Of a stretch of DNA of 50,756 nucleotides, positions 33,814-42,074 are shown one piece after another. The position numbers and the translations under genes were made by a program. A model generated the notes under the pieces. The model saw nothing but the letters and a program-made list of their open reading frames with translations, did not search any database and had not been told where the DNA came from. Positions within the stretch are counted from its first letter, which is position 1; every line of letters begins with the position of its first letter. Source of the stretch: a virus; IMG/VR virus record IMGVR_UViG_3300042865_000860, positions 1-50,756 of that record; one strand, 5' to 3'.

Positions 33814-33828
33814 TATCTTTATAATAAA
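33814..33828 (+). promoter_or_regulatory. Putative late promoter of the gp26-like gene
   Basis: TATCTTTATAATAAA lies 9 bases before the ATG at 33838 and contains the late core TTTATAATAAA. Confidence 0.5.
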
Positions 33829-33837
33829 AAAACAATT

Positions 33838-34602
33838 ATGGAAAACGATTCAAAACAGTATGGTCAAATGGATTTTAATTTACCTCACGATGTTGTGTCT
33901 TTACCTTCGGGTGGTAAATATTATAAATCTAAAAAGAAAAGTGTTAAAATTGGTTATTTAACTGCTGCCGACGAAAACACTCTTTTAAGTATGAACCCAA
34001 ATAAAACAATTAAGGAATCAATTGTATTACCGTTATTAAGAAATAAATTATACGAAACGGATATTAGACCTGAAGATCTTTTAGATGCGGACATTGAGGC
34101 ATTATTAATATTTTTAAGAAATACATCTTTTGGTCCTGAATATGTTATAAGTGTTACTGATCCACAAACAAATAATGAATTTAATGCAACAATATTACTT
34201 GATGAATTAAATATTAAAAAAATTAATATTGAACCTGATGATGATGGGTATTTAAAAACAACATTACCAAGAACAAAATCTAATGTTAAGTTAAAATTTT
34301 TAACTATGAGAGATTCTGTTGATATTGAAAAAACTTTAAGTGGATATCCATCAGGAATAATACCACCTATTGCAACTCTTAGATTAAGTAATATGATTGT
34401 TGATATTGATGGTAATACTAATAAGGGAGATATTGTTAAGTTTATTGATAATATGCCAATAATGGATTCAAAACATATTAAAAACTTTATGTTAGAAAAC
34501 GAACCAAGATTAGATTTAATAAAAGAAGTTATCGCCCCGTCAGGAGAAAGAGTAATGGTGAACATTGCTTTTGGGGTGGAATTTTTTCGGCCTTTCTTCT
34601 GA
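33838..34602 (+). CDS. 26: Baseplate hub assembly protein, gp26-like, with +1 frameshift extension
   Basis: This 254-residue product fits the T4 baseplate family PF12322 (gp26): DVVSLPSGGKYYKSKKKSVKIGYLTAADEN at the start, VLPLLRNKLYETDIRPEDLLDADIEALLIFLR, and LKFLTMRDSVDIEKTL later. T4 gp26 is 208 residues. The last codons in this frame (FFRPFF-stop) look unnatural, while the +1 frame continues in an open frame to 34744 with well-formed helix sequence. The tape-measure gene follows, so this pair sits where many tailed phages encode a tail-assembly chaperone with a frameshifted long form. I infer two products: 254 residues, and about 301 residues after frameshifting. Confidence 0.78.
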   Translation: MENDSKQYGQMDFNLPHDVVSLPSGGKYYKSKKKSVKIGYLTAADENTLLSMNPNKTIKESIVLPLLRNKLYETDIRPEDLLDADIEALLIFLRNTSFGPEYVISVTDPQTNNEFNATILLDELNIKKINIEPDDDGYLKTTLPRTKSNVKLKFLTMRDSVDIEKTLSGYPSGIIPPIATLRLSNMIVDIDGNTNKGDIVKFIDNMPIMDSKHIKNFMLENEPRLDLIKEVIAPSGERVMVNIAFGVEFFRPFF

Positions 34603-34744
34603 TTACTCAAAATTTATATTAGACGAATTTTATTTATTGGCAAAGATGTTAAGAACATCTTATTCCGAGTATTTAAAAATGCCAACATATGTGAGAAGAT
34701 ATCTTATTGATAAAATTATTGAGGAGCACAAAAAAAATAAATAA
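34562..34744 (+). CDS. Frameshift-expressed C-terminal extension of the gp26-like protein
   Basis: The +1 frame is open from 34562 to the TAA at 34742-34744. From the shift point it reads GLSSDYSKFILDEFYLLAKM, then LRTSYSEYLKMPTYVRRYLI and a charged end (EEHKKNK), a compact helical domain of about 51 residues. There is no in-frame start codon near its beginning and no ribosome site; the first ATG (34646) is well inside the helix. It is therefore probably made only as a fusion to the upstream product. The helical make-up with a YLKMPTYVRRYLID pattern is like the second part of tail-assembly chaperones or gp51-type hub chaperones. Confidence 0.62.
   Translation, partial: TLLLGWNFFGLSSDYSKFILDEFYLLAKMLRTSYSEYLKMPTYVRRYLIDKIIEEHKKNK
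34582..34591 (+). promoter_or_regulatory. Probable +1 ribosomal frameshift site TTT_TTT_CGG_C
   Basis: In the zero frame the codons are TTT TTT CGG. The peptidyl Phe-tRNA on the second TTT can re-pair on TTC one base downstream, its preferred codon, and then reads GGC. CGG is a visibly rare Arg codon here (AGA dominates), so a stall is likely. The UUU-CG core equals that of the influenza PA-X +1 site (UCC UUU CGU). Confidence 0.6.
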
Positions 34745-34747
34745 TCT

Positions 34748-34762
34748 ATATTTATTATAAAA
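34748..34762 (+). promoter_or_regulatory. Putative late promoter of the tape-measure gene
   Basis: ATATTTATTATAAAA lies 13 bases before the start at 34776. Confidence 0.45.
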
Positions 34763-34775
34763 ATAGTTTTATTAT

Positions 34776-36647
34776 ATGGGACCGCCAAAAGGAAAAGTTG
34801 AGATAAAAGATCCAGATGTTGTTGTTGATACTAAATTATCAGATGATTTATTAAATATAAAAACTATATTGGATGCGACTTTAGAAACTGTTCAAAGTCC
34901 TACAACTTTATTTTCCAATTTAGCTGTAATAACTAAAGAGGTTTTAGGAACTATAGGTCCTTTGGGATGGTTAGAAGCATTACAAAATTTAGATACAGAA
35001 GCAACTAAATTAGTTAGAACTTTTGGAATCAGTAAAGATAGAGCTGGAGAATTAACCCAAACCATTGCCGATGCAATACCCCAATTTGTTGGTATTGGTC
35101 TTGATGTTGGTGATGTTGCGGAAACTTTAAAAGGTTTGGGAGAAACCATGAAGGTTAATATTATGTTAAACGCTGAGTCTTTAACTAGTTTTGCGGCAAC
35201 CGCAGAAGTAACTAAAGTAAAACAAAGCGAATTAGCTGAAAAATTTAGGGATGTCGGTGTTAGTATTGCAAGTATTGAACCTAAAATGTTGGATGTTGTT
35301 AAAATTGCAAGACAAGCAGGAGTAACAGTTCAAGCTGTTTCTGCCGGTGTTGTTACTAATTTAGATAAAATGAACCTTTATAATTTTGAGGGTGGGATTA
35401 AAGGATTAGCAAAAATGGCAGCACAAGCTTCAAGATTGGGGGTTGAGATGTCAGCAATATTTACTGTTGTAGATAAAGTATTTAATCCTGAAGGGGCAAT
35501 TGAATTTGCTGCATCACTACAAAGATTAGGTGTAACATCAAGTCAATTACTTGATCCATTAAGATTGATGGATTTAGCTCAAAATGACCCAACAGAACTT
35601 CAAAACCAAATTGTAAACATGACAAAAGAGTTTACAAGATTCAATAAGGAGAATAATCAAATAGAAATATTACCTGGAGCTAAAAGACGTATTGACGAAA
35701 TTGGTAAGGCGATGGGATTACCTGCCGGCGAATTACAAAAAATGGCAGTAAATGCGGGGATGTTTGAAATGAAATTAAAACAAATTAAATTCCCAACCGA
35801 TATTGCAACCAAAGGAGATAGAGAACTTATTGCAACAATGGCACAAATTGGTAAGGATGGTATTGCCAGAGTAAGGATAGAAGAAACACGTATAGGTAAA
35901 GATGGTAAAGAAGAAGGAACGGGAGAATATATAGATAAATTAGTTAGTGAATTAAATACTGATGATGTTACAAAATTGGCACAACAACAAAAAAGTAATG
36001 ACGCATCAATGGAAGAAATTGCGAAAGATCAATTAACTTATTTGAAACGAATATCTGCAAATATAAACGAAGTTGTTGCGGCAGCTAAATATGGTCCCGC
36101 AAGTTCTAAAACAATGCAAGATTTATACTCAGGAGCGTTAGGAGGATTTGAAAGATTACTAAATAATAATATACCAGAGGATGCAAGGGAATCCAAAAAT
36201 TATAGAACATTTACTGATATAGCCGCACCATATGTGAAGGATCTAGTGAAAGAATTTTTAGATTCAGATACATTAAAAGAGTTGGGGGCAGAAATTAAAA
36301 CAAAAATTAATGATGGTTTTTCATTTGTAAAAGATTTTGTGATTAGTTCAAGCTTTGGTATGGGAGGAAATGATACTCCTTTAATTCAATCATTAAATAA
36401 CCCAAACTTGAATATTTCTTATGAACCAATGACAATAACAACTGATAATAAATTCGCCGTTGATTTTAATGTTATTGCTGATGATAAAATTAGTGGTCAG
36501 GCAATTCAAGATATTAATACTGCTATATCTAATTATTTTAATGGTCCTGATGGAACAAAAAATATGCAAGCTTTACTTAGTAGAATTGATAATATTAGAG
36601 CATCAAATGGTCAAAAACCAATTTTTAAATCCAAAAAAACCGACTAA
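34776..36647 (+). CDS. Probable tape-measure protein (gp29-like)
   Basis: The 623 residues are close to T4 gp29 (590). It is almost entirely helical, with Ala- and Leu-rich heptad-like stretches (SLTSFAATAEVTKVKQSELA, GIKGLAKMAAQASRLGVEMS) and low-complexity hydrophobic segments, as in tape measures that fill the tail tube. The middle region (FNPEGAIEFAASLQRLGV, SSQLLDPLRLMDLAQNDPTE) is a pattern seen in T4-like phage tape measures. It directly follows the frameshifted chaperone gene, the usual order. A late-promoter motif precedes, and the next gene starts 26 bases after the stop. Confidence 0.75.
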   Translation: MGPPKGKVEIKDPDVVVDTKLSDDLLNIKTILDATLETVQSPTTLFSNLAVITKEVLGTIGPLGWLEALQNLDTEATKLVRTFGISKDRAGELTQTIADAIPQFVGIGLDVGDVAETLKGLGETMKVNIMLNAESLTSFAATAEVTKVKQSELAEKFRDVGVSIASIEPKMLDVVKIARQAGVTVQAVSAGVVTNLDKMNLYNFEGGIKGLAKMAAQASRLGVEMSAIFTVVDKVFNPEGAIEFAASLQRLGVTSSQLLDPLRLMDLAQNDPTELQNQIVNMTKEFTRFNKENNQIEILPGAKRRIDEIGKAMGLPAGELQKMAVNAGMFEMKLKQIKFPTDIATKGDRELIATMAQIGKDGIARVRIEETRIGKDGKEEGTGEYIDKLVSELNTDDVTKLAQQQKSNDASMEEIAKDQLTYLKRISANINEVVAAAKYGPASSKTMQDLYSGALGGFERLLNNNIPEDARESKNYRTFTDIAAPYVKDLVKEFLDSDTLKELGAEIKTKINDGFSFVKDFVISSSFGMGGNDTPLIQSLNNPNLNISYEPMTITTDNKFAVDFNVIADDKISGQAIQDINTAISNYFNGPDGTKNMQALLSRIDNIRASNGQKPIFKSKKTD

Positions 36648-36649
36648 AG

Positions 36650-36665
36650 GTATTTATAAATAAAG
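36650..36665 (+). promoter_or_regulatory. Putative late promoter of the baseplate operon
   Basis: GTATTTATAAATAAAG holds a perfect TATAAATA and lies 8 bases before the ATG at 36674. The stop of the preceding gene is 2 bases upstream. Confidence 0.55.
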
Positions 36666-36673
36666 AAAAAAAA

Positions 36674-39600
36674 ATGCCAGAAAGTGTTTTATCATTTACA
36701 TCATCATCATCTTTTAGAGATTTATTAATATCTAGAAATTTACCACCATATCAGGTAGAAGGGTCGTTTAACCCCCCATCTGGTAATGTGGTTTATGAGA
36801 TTAGTCCTTTAAATGATAGTAATGTTATTGATTCACCCAATAATTTAATTTCAACAAACCAATTAGCAAATAATTTATATCCATTAAATGAATGGGGTCC
36901 TGATGGAGGATTTATAGGTAAATATAGTGTTCCGGGAGCACCATTACCTGTTGGAAGTAATAATGGTCCTTATGATCCAACAGATTCATCCTTAGATTTA
37001 ATTAATGAATTTTATATTGATGCGGCATATATTAAAAATATTTTTGGACCTGAAGGGGGATATAAAGATTTAATTATTATAACCGACCTACAATTATCTT
37101 CACAGTATTATTTACCGTATTATAATGGAGTCCCAAGTACTTTTATCCCATCAAGTTATACCCCATACTCAATATTAATATCGAATGATCCAAGTGGGGA
37201 TATGGGATTGTTATCTCAAGATTCTTATATTGCTAAAACAGGAGCGGGATATTTAAAAGGATATTTTCAAGAAAGAATTGCTCAAGAATTTTATCAAATG
37301 ACTCTTGGTAGTATTAACTTAAGTACTTTACAAGATCCTTTTAGTGCCACTATGTTGGCAACTGGACAACAACCATTCTTTACTAAGAATTGGAAAATAA
37401 CAGTACCTGAAAATCCATTGTTAGCTGCTGTAAGTTTTTTGAATCGATTAACAGGAACTTATTTTCCTGTATCATTTATTCCTGGAGATTACTTTGATGA
37501 TCCTGATCCAATATATTCACCACAAACCCAAAACGCATTAAACGTTGTAAACAATTTAACAGGTGGTGCATTAGGTTCTGTTTTAAATAATTTTAGGAGT
37601 CCTTCTGAAATATTTTTAGCAAACACTGGTAATGGTCAACAATCTGTTTTATTTAAAAGTTTAGAATATAATTTATATCGACCAAATTATGATAAACCAC
37701 CATTACAACAATTTACAAGTGTTATATCTAATTTATTTGGAGCAGGACCTAATGGTGGGGGTGGTTATTATGTTGGTAGTGAAGATGTTGAACCGTCACT
37801 TATAACTCATCCCGCAAATCAAGTTGCTGTTAATTATCTTGGAAAACAACAATCAACATTGGTGTACGGACCTTCTGAATTAGGTAAACTTTATGAGGGT
37901 AACGAAGGTAAAATTAATTTTGGTTTACAGGCGGAATCATATTCTAATCAAGGGGGTATAAATGGAAATTTTGTATGGACATCACCAAAATATAAAGAAA
38001 ATGCTGGATGGAAAGTTGGGGTTGGTGGAGAAAATAAAATTATTGACGAAGAGTTTAACCAAATTCAAAATTCATATAATCAAAATTTATCCACGGAGAT
38101 TGAATTTAGGGGAGGATCAATATTAGATAATACTCAAAGAATAATAAACGCCGCAGACAATGTTGGTGGACAGGCTAGATTAAAACACGCAGGTAATGCT
38201 ATAAATCAAGTTTCCAAAGTATTCAATGATGGATATAAAGAAATGACAAAAGGTTCTCAAGTTATTGCTTACTACGATAGTTCGACGGGAGATAGTACTA
38301 TTGGTGTTGATGGAACTGAGATAGGTAGAGAATATTGTCGAGTATTCCAAAAAGATACACCATATTTAACATATGCTGATTTACAAAAAACTGATGGTAT
38401 TACAGAGTCAGGTCGTAAATTCAATAATTCTGTTCTTGATAATACATTTAATTTAAATATTGCACCATTAAGAAATCCTGGATCAACTAATATTATTGAT
38501 AGTAAGGTAAAAAAATATATGTTTTCATTGGAAAATTTAGCTTGGAGAACTTCAGATCAACCGGGATATACTTATGATGATTTACCAACCTGTGAAAAAG
38601 GTCCAAATGGTGGTAGAATAATGTGGTTTCCCCCATACGACATAACATTTAGTGAAGATTCTAGTGCTAATTGGAACCCAACTAAATTTTTAGGTAGACC
38701 GGAACCAATATACACTTATTCAAACACAAGTAGAAGTGGAAGTATAAACTGGAAAATAGTTGTCGATACTCCAGCAGCAATGAATACTATTATTGAAAAA
38801 CAATTATCAAATAAATCCTCAAAAGAAGTTGATTCTATTATTAATTCATTTTTTGCGGGATGTGTTAAGTACGATTTATATGATTTGGCAATTAAATTTA
38901 ATACCATACCAACTAGTGATTTATATACTTATCAACAATTATTAAATGAACCAAGATTAACTGAAGAAGAATTAGGAGAAATTTATAAAAATGTTAGTGT
39001 AGATAAATCAACTAATTTATCTGACTCAGATGGGGGTGCTGACGTAATAATAACAGATGGTAAAGTTGGTGAAGATGGTACCAATAGTACTTCTGGATCA
39101 AAATCTTCAGATGTGGAAGTAAAGTTGGATCAAGAATTAATTAATGAGTTTATAGACTATTCTTTCTATTTTGATAATGATTATCCTGAGGGGTATACGG
39201 TTCCTAATACTACGGTTACGGCAACTAAACCATATGATTTTTGGTACAATCAATACCTTTCAGTTCAAGGGACAAATTATGTTAGTCAACCACCCGTTGA
39301 TGTTTACGTTGGGACAAAAAAATATATAAATAAAAGTGCCATACCAAAATTCTTTACCGAAGTTATTATTGGTAATTATAATAAAATTCAAACCGAATTT
39401 TTAACTAAATTAAAAGAAATAATTATTGATCAAAACGGAAAAGTTAAAATTGAGTTACAAGGATCTGCATCTGCTCCGGCAAAAATAGAATATAATAGAA
39501 GTTTATCTAAACGAAGAATTGATTCTGTATTACAATGGTTTAGATCTAAAACAATTGGAGACATAACAGTACCTGTTTTGGAAAGCCAAGGGAGATTAAC

Positions 39601-41749
39601 TTTTATTGAAAACTCCAATGGTGAGGAAATCACAGTATTAGTGGGTAAAAACGGACCATATGAAGATACCGATTGTAGGCAAGACATCAGTAGAACTTCA
39701 GGGGGAGAACCAAGTGGAACGGCACAATGGTATTCTATTCCTGCAATGTCATGTAGAAGAGTCCGTATTGCAAACATAACCATAGATCCTGCCCCAATAA
39801 CAACAATAGAAACAACATTAAAAACAATACCCCTAACAGAAATTGAAATTACCACCAAAATAACCGAAGATGGTAGTACTAATACCACCAAAATAACCAA
39901 CAACACACCGCCAGGACCTAAACCACTTAAAAAAGTTGATCCTCTTAAAACAGTTAAAGAAGGTATTTCTAAAAAAATATTAAGAAGTTTATTTAGTGAG
40001 TGTGATTATTTTGAGGTTATTAAAAAAGAAAACCCGATGGTTTACGATAGTATTAAAGATAAGATAAAATATTTTAGTCCGGCATTTCACTCAACCACAC
40101 CTGAAGGATTAAATGCGAGATTAACATTTTTAAATCAGTGCATGAGACCTGGACAAACAATTCCGGTTATTGATACTGACGGTAGACCAAAATATAATGA
40201 TGCGTTAAACACTTCATTTGGTGCTCCGCCTGTATTAGTTTTAAGAATTGGAGATTTTTACCATACTAAAATAATACCAAATCGTCTTGGAATAACTTAC
40301 GATCCTTTACTTTTTGATATAAATCCAGAAGGAATTGGTGTACAACCTATGATTGCTAAAATTACTTTATCATTTGATTTTATTGGTGGTAATGGATTAG
40401 CCGGACCTGTTGAACAATTACAAAACGCATTATCTTTTAATTACTACGCAAACACTGAGATCTATGATGAAAGGGCGGTTGCAACAGAAGACACGTCGAA
40501 AAGGGATAACGAGATTGTCGGTAAACTTGTTCCTAATTCACCTTCTTCTCCAACTGTTGGTGACATACCAAACAATATACCTCAAAAAGGTGGAGAAACA
40601 ATTGGAAAAATACTTGGAGCAAGTTCCAACGATGATGGTACTATAGAGACGGGTGAATTAGATTATAGTGGACTTATTAGTGAGTTATCAACATCAACTA
40701 AAGATTTCTTTTCAACAATATATAACAAGTTAAAAAGTATCAATGACATTTCTAATTACGGAATATTACAACTTGTTAATTTTAAAAGAAAATATTTTGA
40801 TGGAAACATTAGTGAATTTGGAAGCCCGGCTCCATTAAAAATTTATGGTAAACCTGATGATGTTGAAAAATTAATAAAAAATCTTGTTGACAATGCGGTA
40901 AACGATTGTAAAAATGACTTATCTCCCGTTATTAAAGATATTGTTAACGATACTGAATACACTAATGCAGCACAAAGACAAGTCAAAAACAAATTAGAGG
41001 ATATTTTAAAAAATAGAGAAGGTGAAATAAACAATTTTGTTATTGGGTCAATTAATGAACTCACAAGTTATCAAGAAAATTTAAACTATACTTTTAGAAA
41101 AACTGATGTGGTTATATCAAAAATTGATGGAATATTATTAGAGACTGGTAAACCAAAAGTTTATATTTTTACAGGATCTAGTGCAACAACTGTATCTGAT
41201 TCAATACTTAATGTATATAAGACTAATGTTGCATCAGGAATCACCGAATTTTTTGATGTTATGTTAAACAGATATATAATAGATTCACCCTTATATAGTG
41301 AAAATATTAACGTAATGAACTTTCCGGATCTTAGTTGGTGGTTTAGACCATTTTCAACTCCTGAACAAATAAGATTTTATATGGTAATGTCTGATGTAAT
41401 GTTAGATGATAACAAATATACTTCTTTTATAGAAAGTTTAACCTCATTAGAAAAAATAAAATCTAACCCAAAATTAGTGTCTGATTTAAAAAATAGGTTT
41501 GACGACTATAGAAAACAATGTAAAACAGAAAAAGAAAATGAAAATAGATTATTTAATGATTATGAAAAAAGTCCTGAATATGAAAAGTTTCAAAATTTTG
41601 AAATACCCCCTTTTGATGTTAAAGTAGGGTATACTACAGACAAAAATGACCCAAGTTATTCAACGTATGAAAAAAGAATATCGGACCTATATAGTAAACA
41701 AAACTTAAATACTAATGATAAATATAATGGTAAAATAAAATTTAATTAA
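36674..41749 (+). CDS. Giant baseplate protein with tube-initiator-like and OmpA-like domains (1691 aa)
   Basis: The region at about 650-715 (MWFPPYDITFSEDSSANWNP, then GRPEPIYTYSNTSRSGSINW) has the GRxEPIYTYxxTxRSxxxxW motif of myovirus baseplate/tube-initiation proteins of gp48/gp54 type. At about 876-955 there is an OmpA-like peptidoglycan-binding domain: FLTKLKEIIIDQNGKVKIEL, QGSASAP, and YNRSLSKRRIDSVLQWF. Later parts contain a second baseplate-like section (PPVLVLRIGDFYHTKIIPNR, about 1185-1240, with PMIAKITLSFDFIGG) and a helical C-terminus. Its place right after the tape measure fits the hub or tube base. The OmpA-like domain suggests binding of cell-wall peptidoglycan during contraction. 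Which part matches which T4 protein is not certain. Confidence 0.68.
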   Translation: MPESVLSFTSSSSFRDLLISRNLPPYQVEGSFNPPSGNVVYEISPLNDSNVIDSPNNLISTNQLANNLYPLNEWGPDGGFIGKYSVPGAPLPVGSNNGPYDPTDSSLDLINEFYIDAAYIKNIFGPEGGYKDLIIITDLQLSSQYYLPYYNGVPSTFIPSSYTPYSILISNDPSGDMGLLSQDSYIAKTGAGYLKGYFQERIAQEFYQMTLGSINLSTLQDPFSATMLATGQQPFFTKNWKITVPENPLLAAVSFLNRLTGTYFPVSFIPGDYFDDPDPIYSPQTQNALNVVNNLTGGALGSVLNNFRSPSEIFLANTGNGQQSVLFKSLEYNLYRPNYDKPPLQQFTSVISNLFGAGPNGGGGYYVGSEDVEPSLITHPANQVAVNYLGKQQSTLVYGPSELGKLYEGNEGKINFGLQAESYSNQGGINGNFVWTSPKYKENAGWKVGVGGENKIIDEEFNQIQNSYNQNLSTEIEFRGGSILDNTQRIINAADNVGGQARLKHAGNAINQVSKVFNDGYKEMTKGSQVIAYYDSSTGDSTIGVDGTEIGREYCRVFQKDTPYLTYADLQKTDGITESGRKFNNSVLDNTFNLNIAPLRNPGSTNIIDSKVKKYMFSLENLAWRTSDQPGYTYDDLPTCEKGPNGGRIMWFPPYDITFSEDSSANWNPTKFLGRPEPIYTYSNTSRSGSINWKIVVDTPAAMNTIIEKQLSNKSSKEVDSIINSFFAGCVKYDLYDLAIKFNTIPTSDLYTYQQLLNEPRLTEEELGEIYKNVSVDKSTNLSDSDGGADVIITDGKVGEDGTNSTSGSKSSDVEVKLDQELINEFIDYSFYFDNDYPEGYTVPNTTVTATKPYDFWYNQYLSVQGTNYVSQPPVDVYVGTKKYINKSAIPKFFTEVIIGNYNKIQTEFLTKLKEIIIDQNGKVKIELQGSASAPAKIEYNRSLSKRRIDSVLQWFRSKTIGDITVPVLESQGRLTFIENSNGEEITVLVGKNGPYEDTDCRQDISRTSGGEPSGTAQWYSIPAMSCRRVRIANITIDPAPITTIETTLKTIPLTEIEITTKITEDGSTNTTKITNNTPPGPKPLKKVDPLKTVKEGISKKILRSLFSECDYFEVIKKENPMVYDSIKDKIKYFSPAFHSTTPEGLNARLTFLNQCMRPGQTIPVIDTDGRPKYNDALNTSFGAPPVLVLRIGDFYHTKIIPNRLGITYDPLLFDINPEGIGVQPMIAKITLSFDFIGGNGLAGPVEQLQNALSFNYYANTEIYDERAVATEDTSKRDNEIVGKLVPNSPSSPTVGDIPNNIPQKGGETIGKILGASSNDDGTIETGELDYSGLISELSTSTKDFFSTIYNKLKSINDISNYGILQLVNFKRKYFDGNISEFGSPAPLKIYGKPDDVEKLIKNLVDNAVNDCKNDLSPVIKDIVNDTEYTNAAQRQVKNKLEDILKNREGEINNFVIGSINELTSYQENLNYTFRKTDVVISKIDGILLETGKPKVYIFTGSSATTVSDSILNVYKTNVASGITEFFDVMLNRYIIDSPLYSENINVMNFPDLSWWFRPFSTPEQIRFYMVMSDVMLDDNKYTSFIESLTSLEKIKSNPKLVSDLKNRFDDYRKQCKTEKENENRLFNDYEKSPEYEKFQNFEIPPFDVKVGYTTDKNDPSYSTYEKRISDLYSKQNLNTNDKYNGKIKFN

Positions 41750-41750
41750 T

Positions 41751-42074
41751 ATGCAGTTACAGTATTATAATAGATATAATTCATTTTTACTTAACGGAAA
41801 ACAAACCGTTGTTCCGTATATTAATTTGCCGTCAAAATCATCAGATAAAAAATATATTTATAAGGTTGGTACGTCTAGATTAGATAAAGTGTCTCAACAA
41901 CATTACAATTCACCATTTTTTGGTTGGTTAATTTTACAATCAAACCCACAATATACTGGACTTGAATTTAATATTCCTGATGGTGCGGTATTGACAATTC
42001 CATATCCGTTGTTAACTTCATTACAGGATTATAAAAACGAATTAGATAATCACATATTCTATTATGGTAAATAA
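41751..42074 (+). CDS. 53: Baseplate wedge protein, gp53-like, LysM-type
   Basis: This is a 107-residue protein. The core (IYKVGTSRLDKVSQQHYNSP, then FFGWLILQSNPQYTGLEFNI, PDGAVLTIPYP) has the pattern of gp53 and tail LysM proteins: TRLDxxSxxxYxxPxxGWLIxxxN and a closing GxxxxIP. It would clamp the inner wedge of the baseplate. It starts 1 base after the previous stop and its end overlaps the hub gene by 11 bases, so all three are co-translated. Confidence 0.82.
   Translation: MQLQYYNRYNSFLLNGKQTVVPYINLPSKSSDKKYIYKVGTSRLDKVSQQHYNSPFFGWLILQSNPQYTGLEFNIPDGAVLTIPYPLLTSLQDYKNELDNHIFYYGK

Noticed and set aside
34579-34588. A -1 slip on the T run (A_ATT_TTT) as the frameshift mechanism
   Set aside because: A -1 slip leads into a frame that stops after about a dozen codons; only +1 (or -2) reaches the open helical extension.
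33954-34610. 218-codon minus-strand open frame opposite the gp26-like gene
   Set aside because: The plus-strand frame has clear family motifs and codon use; the opposite frame is an Ile/Ser-rich shadow with no recognisable sequence.
39430-39906. 158-codon minus-strand open frame inside the baseplate gene
   Set aside because: It lies opposite the OmpA-like region of a long plus-strand gene and has a low-complexity Val-rich translation.
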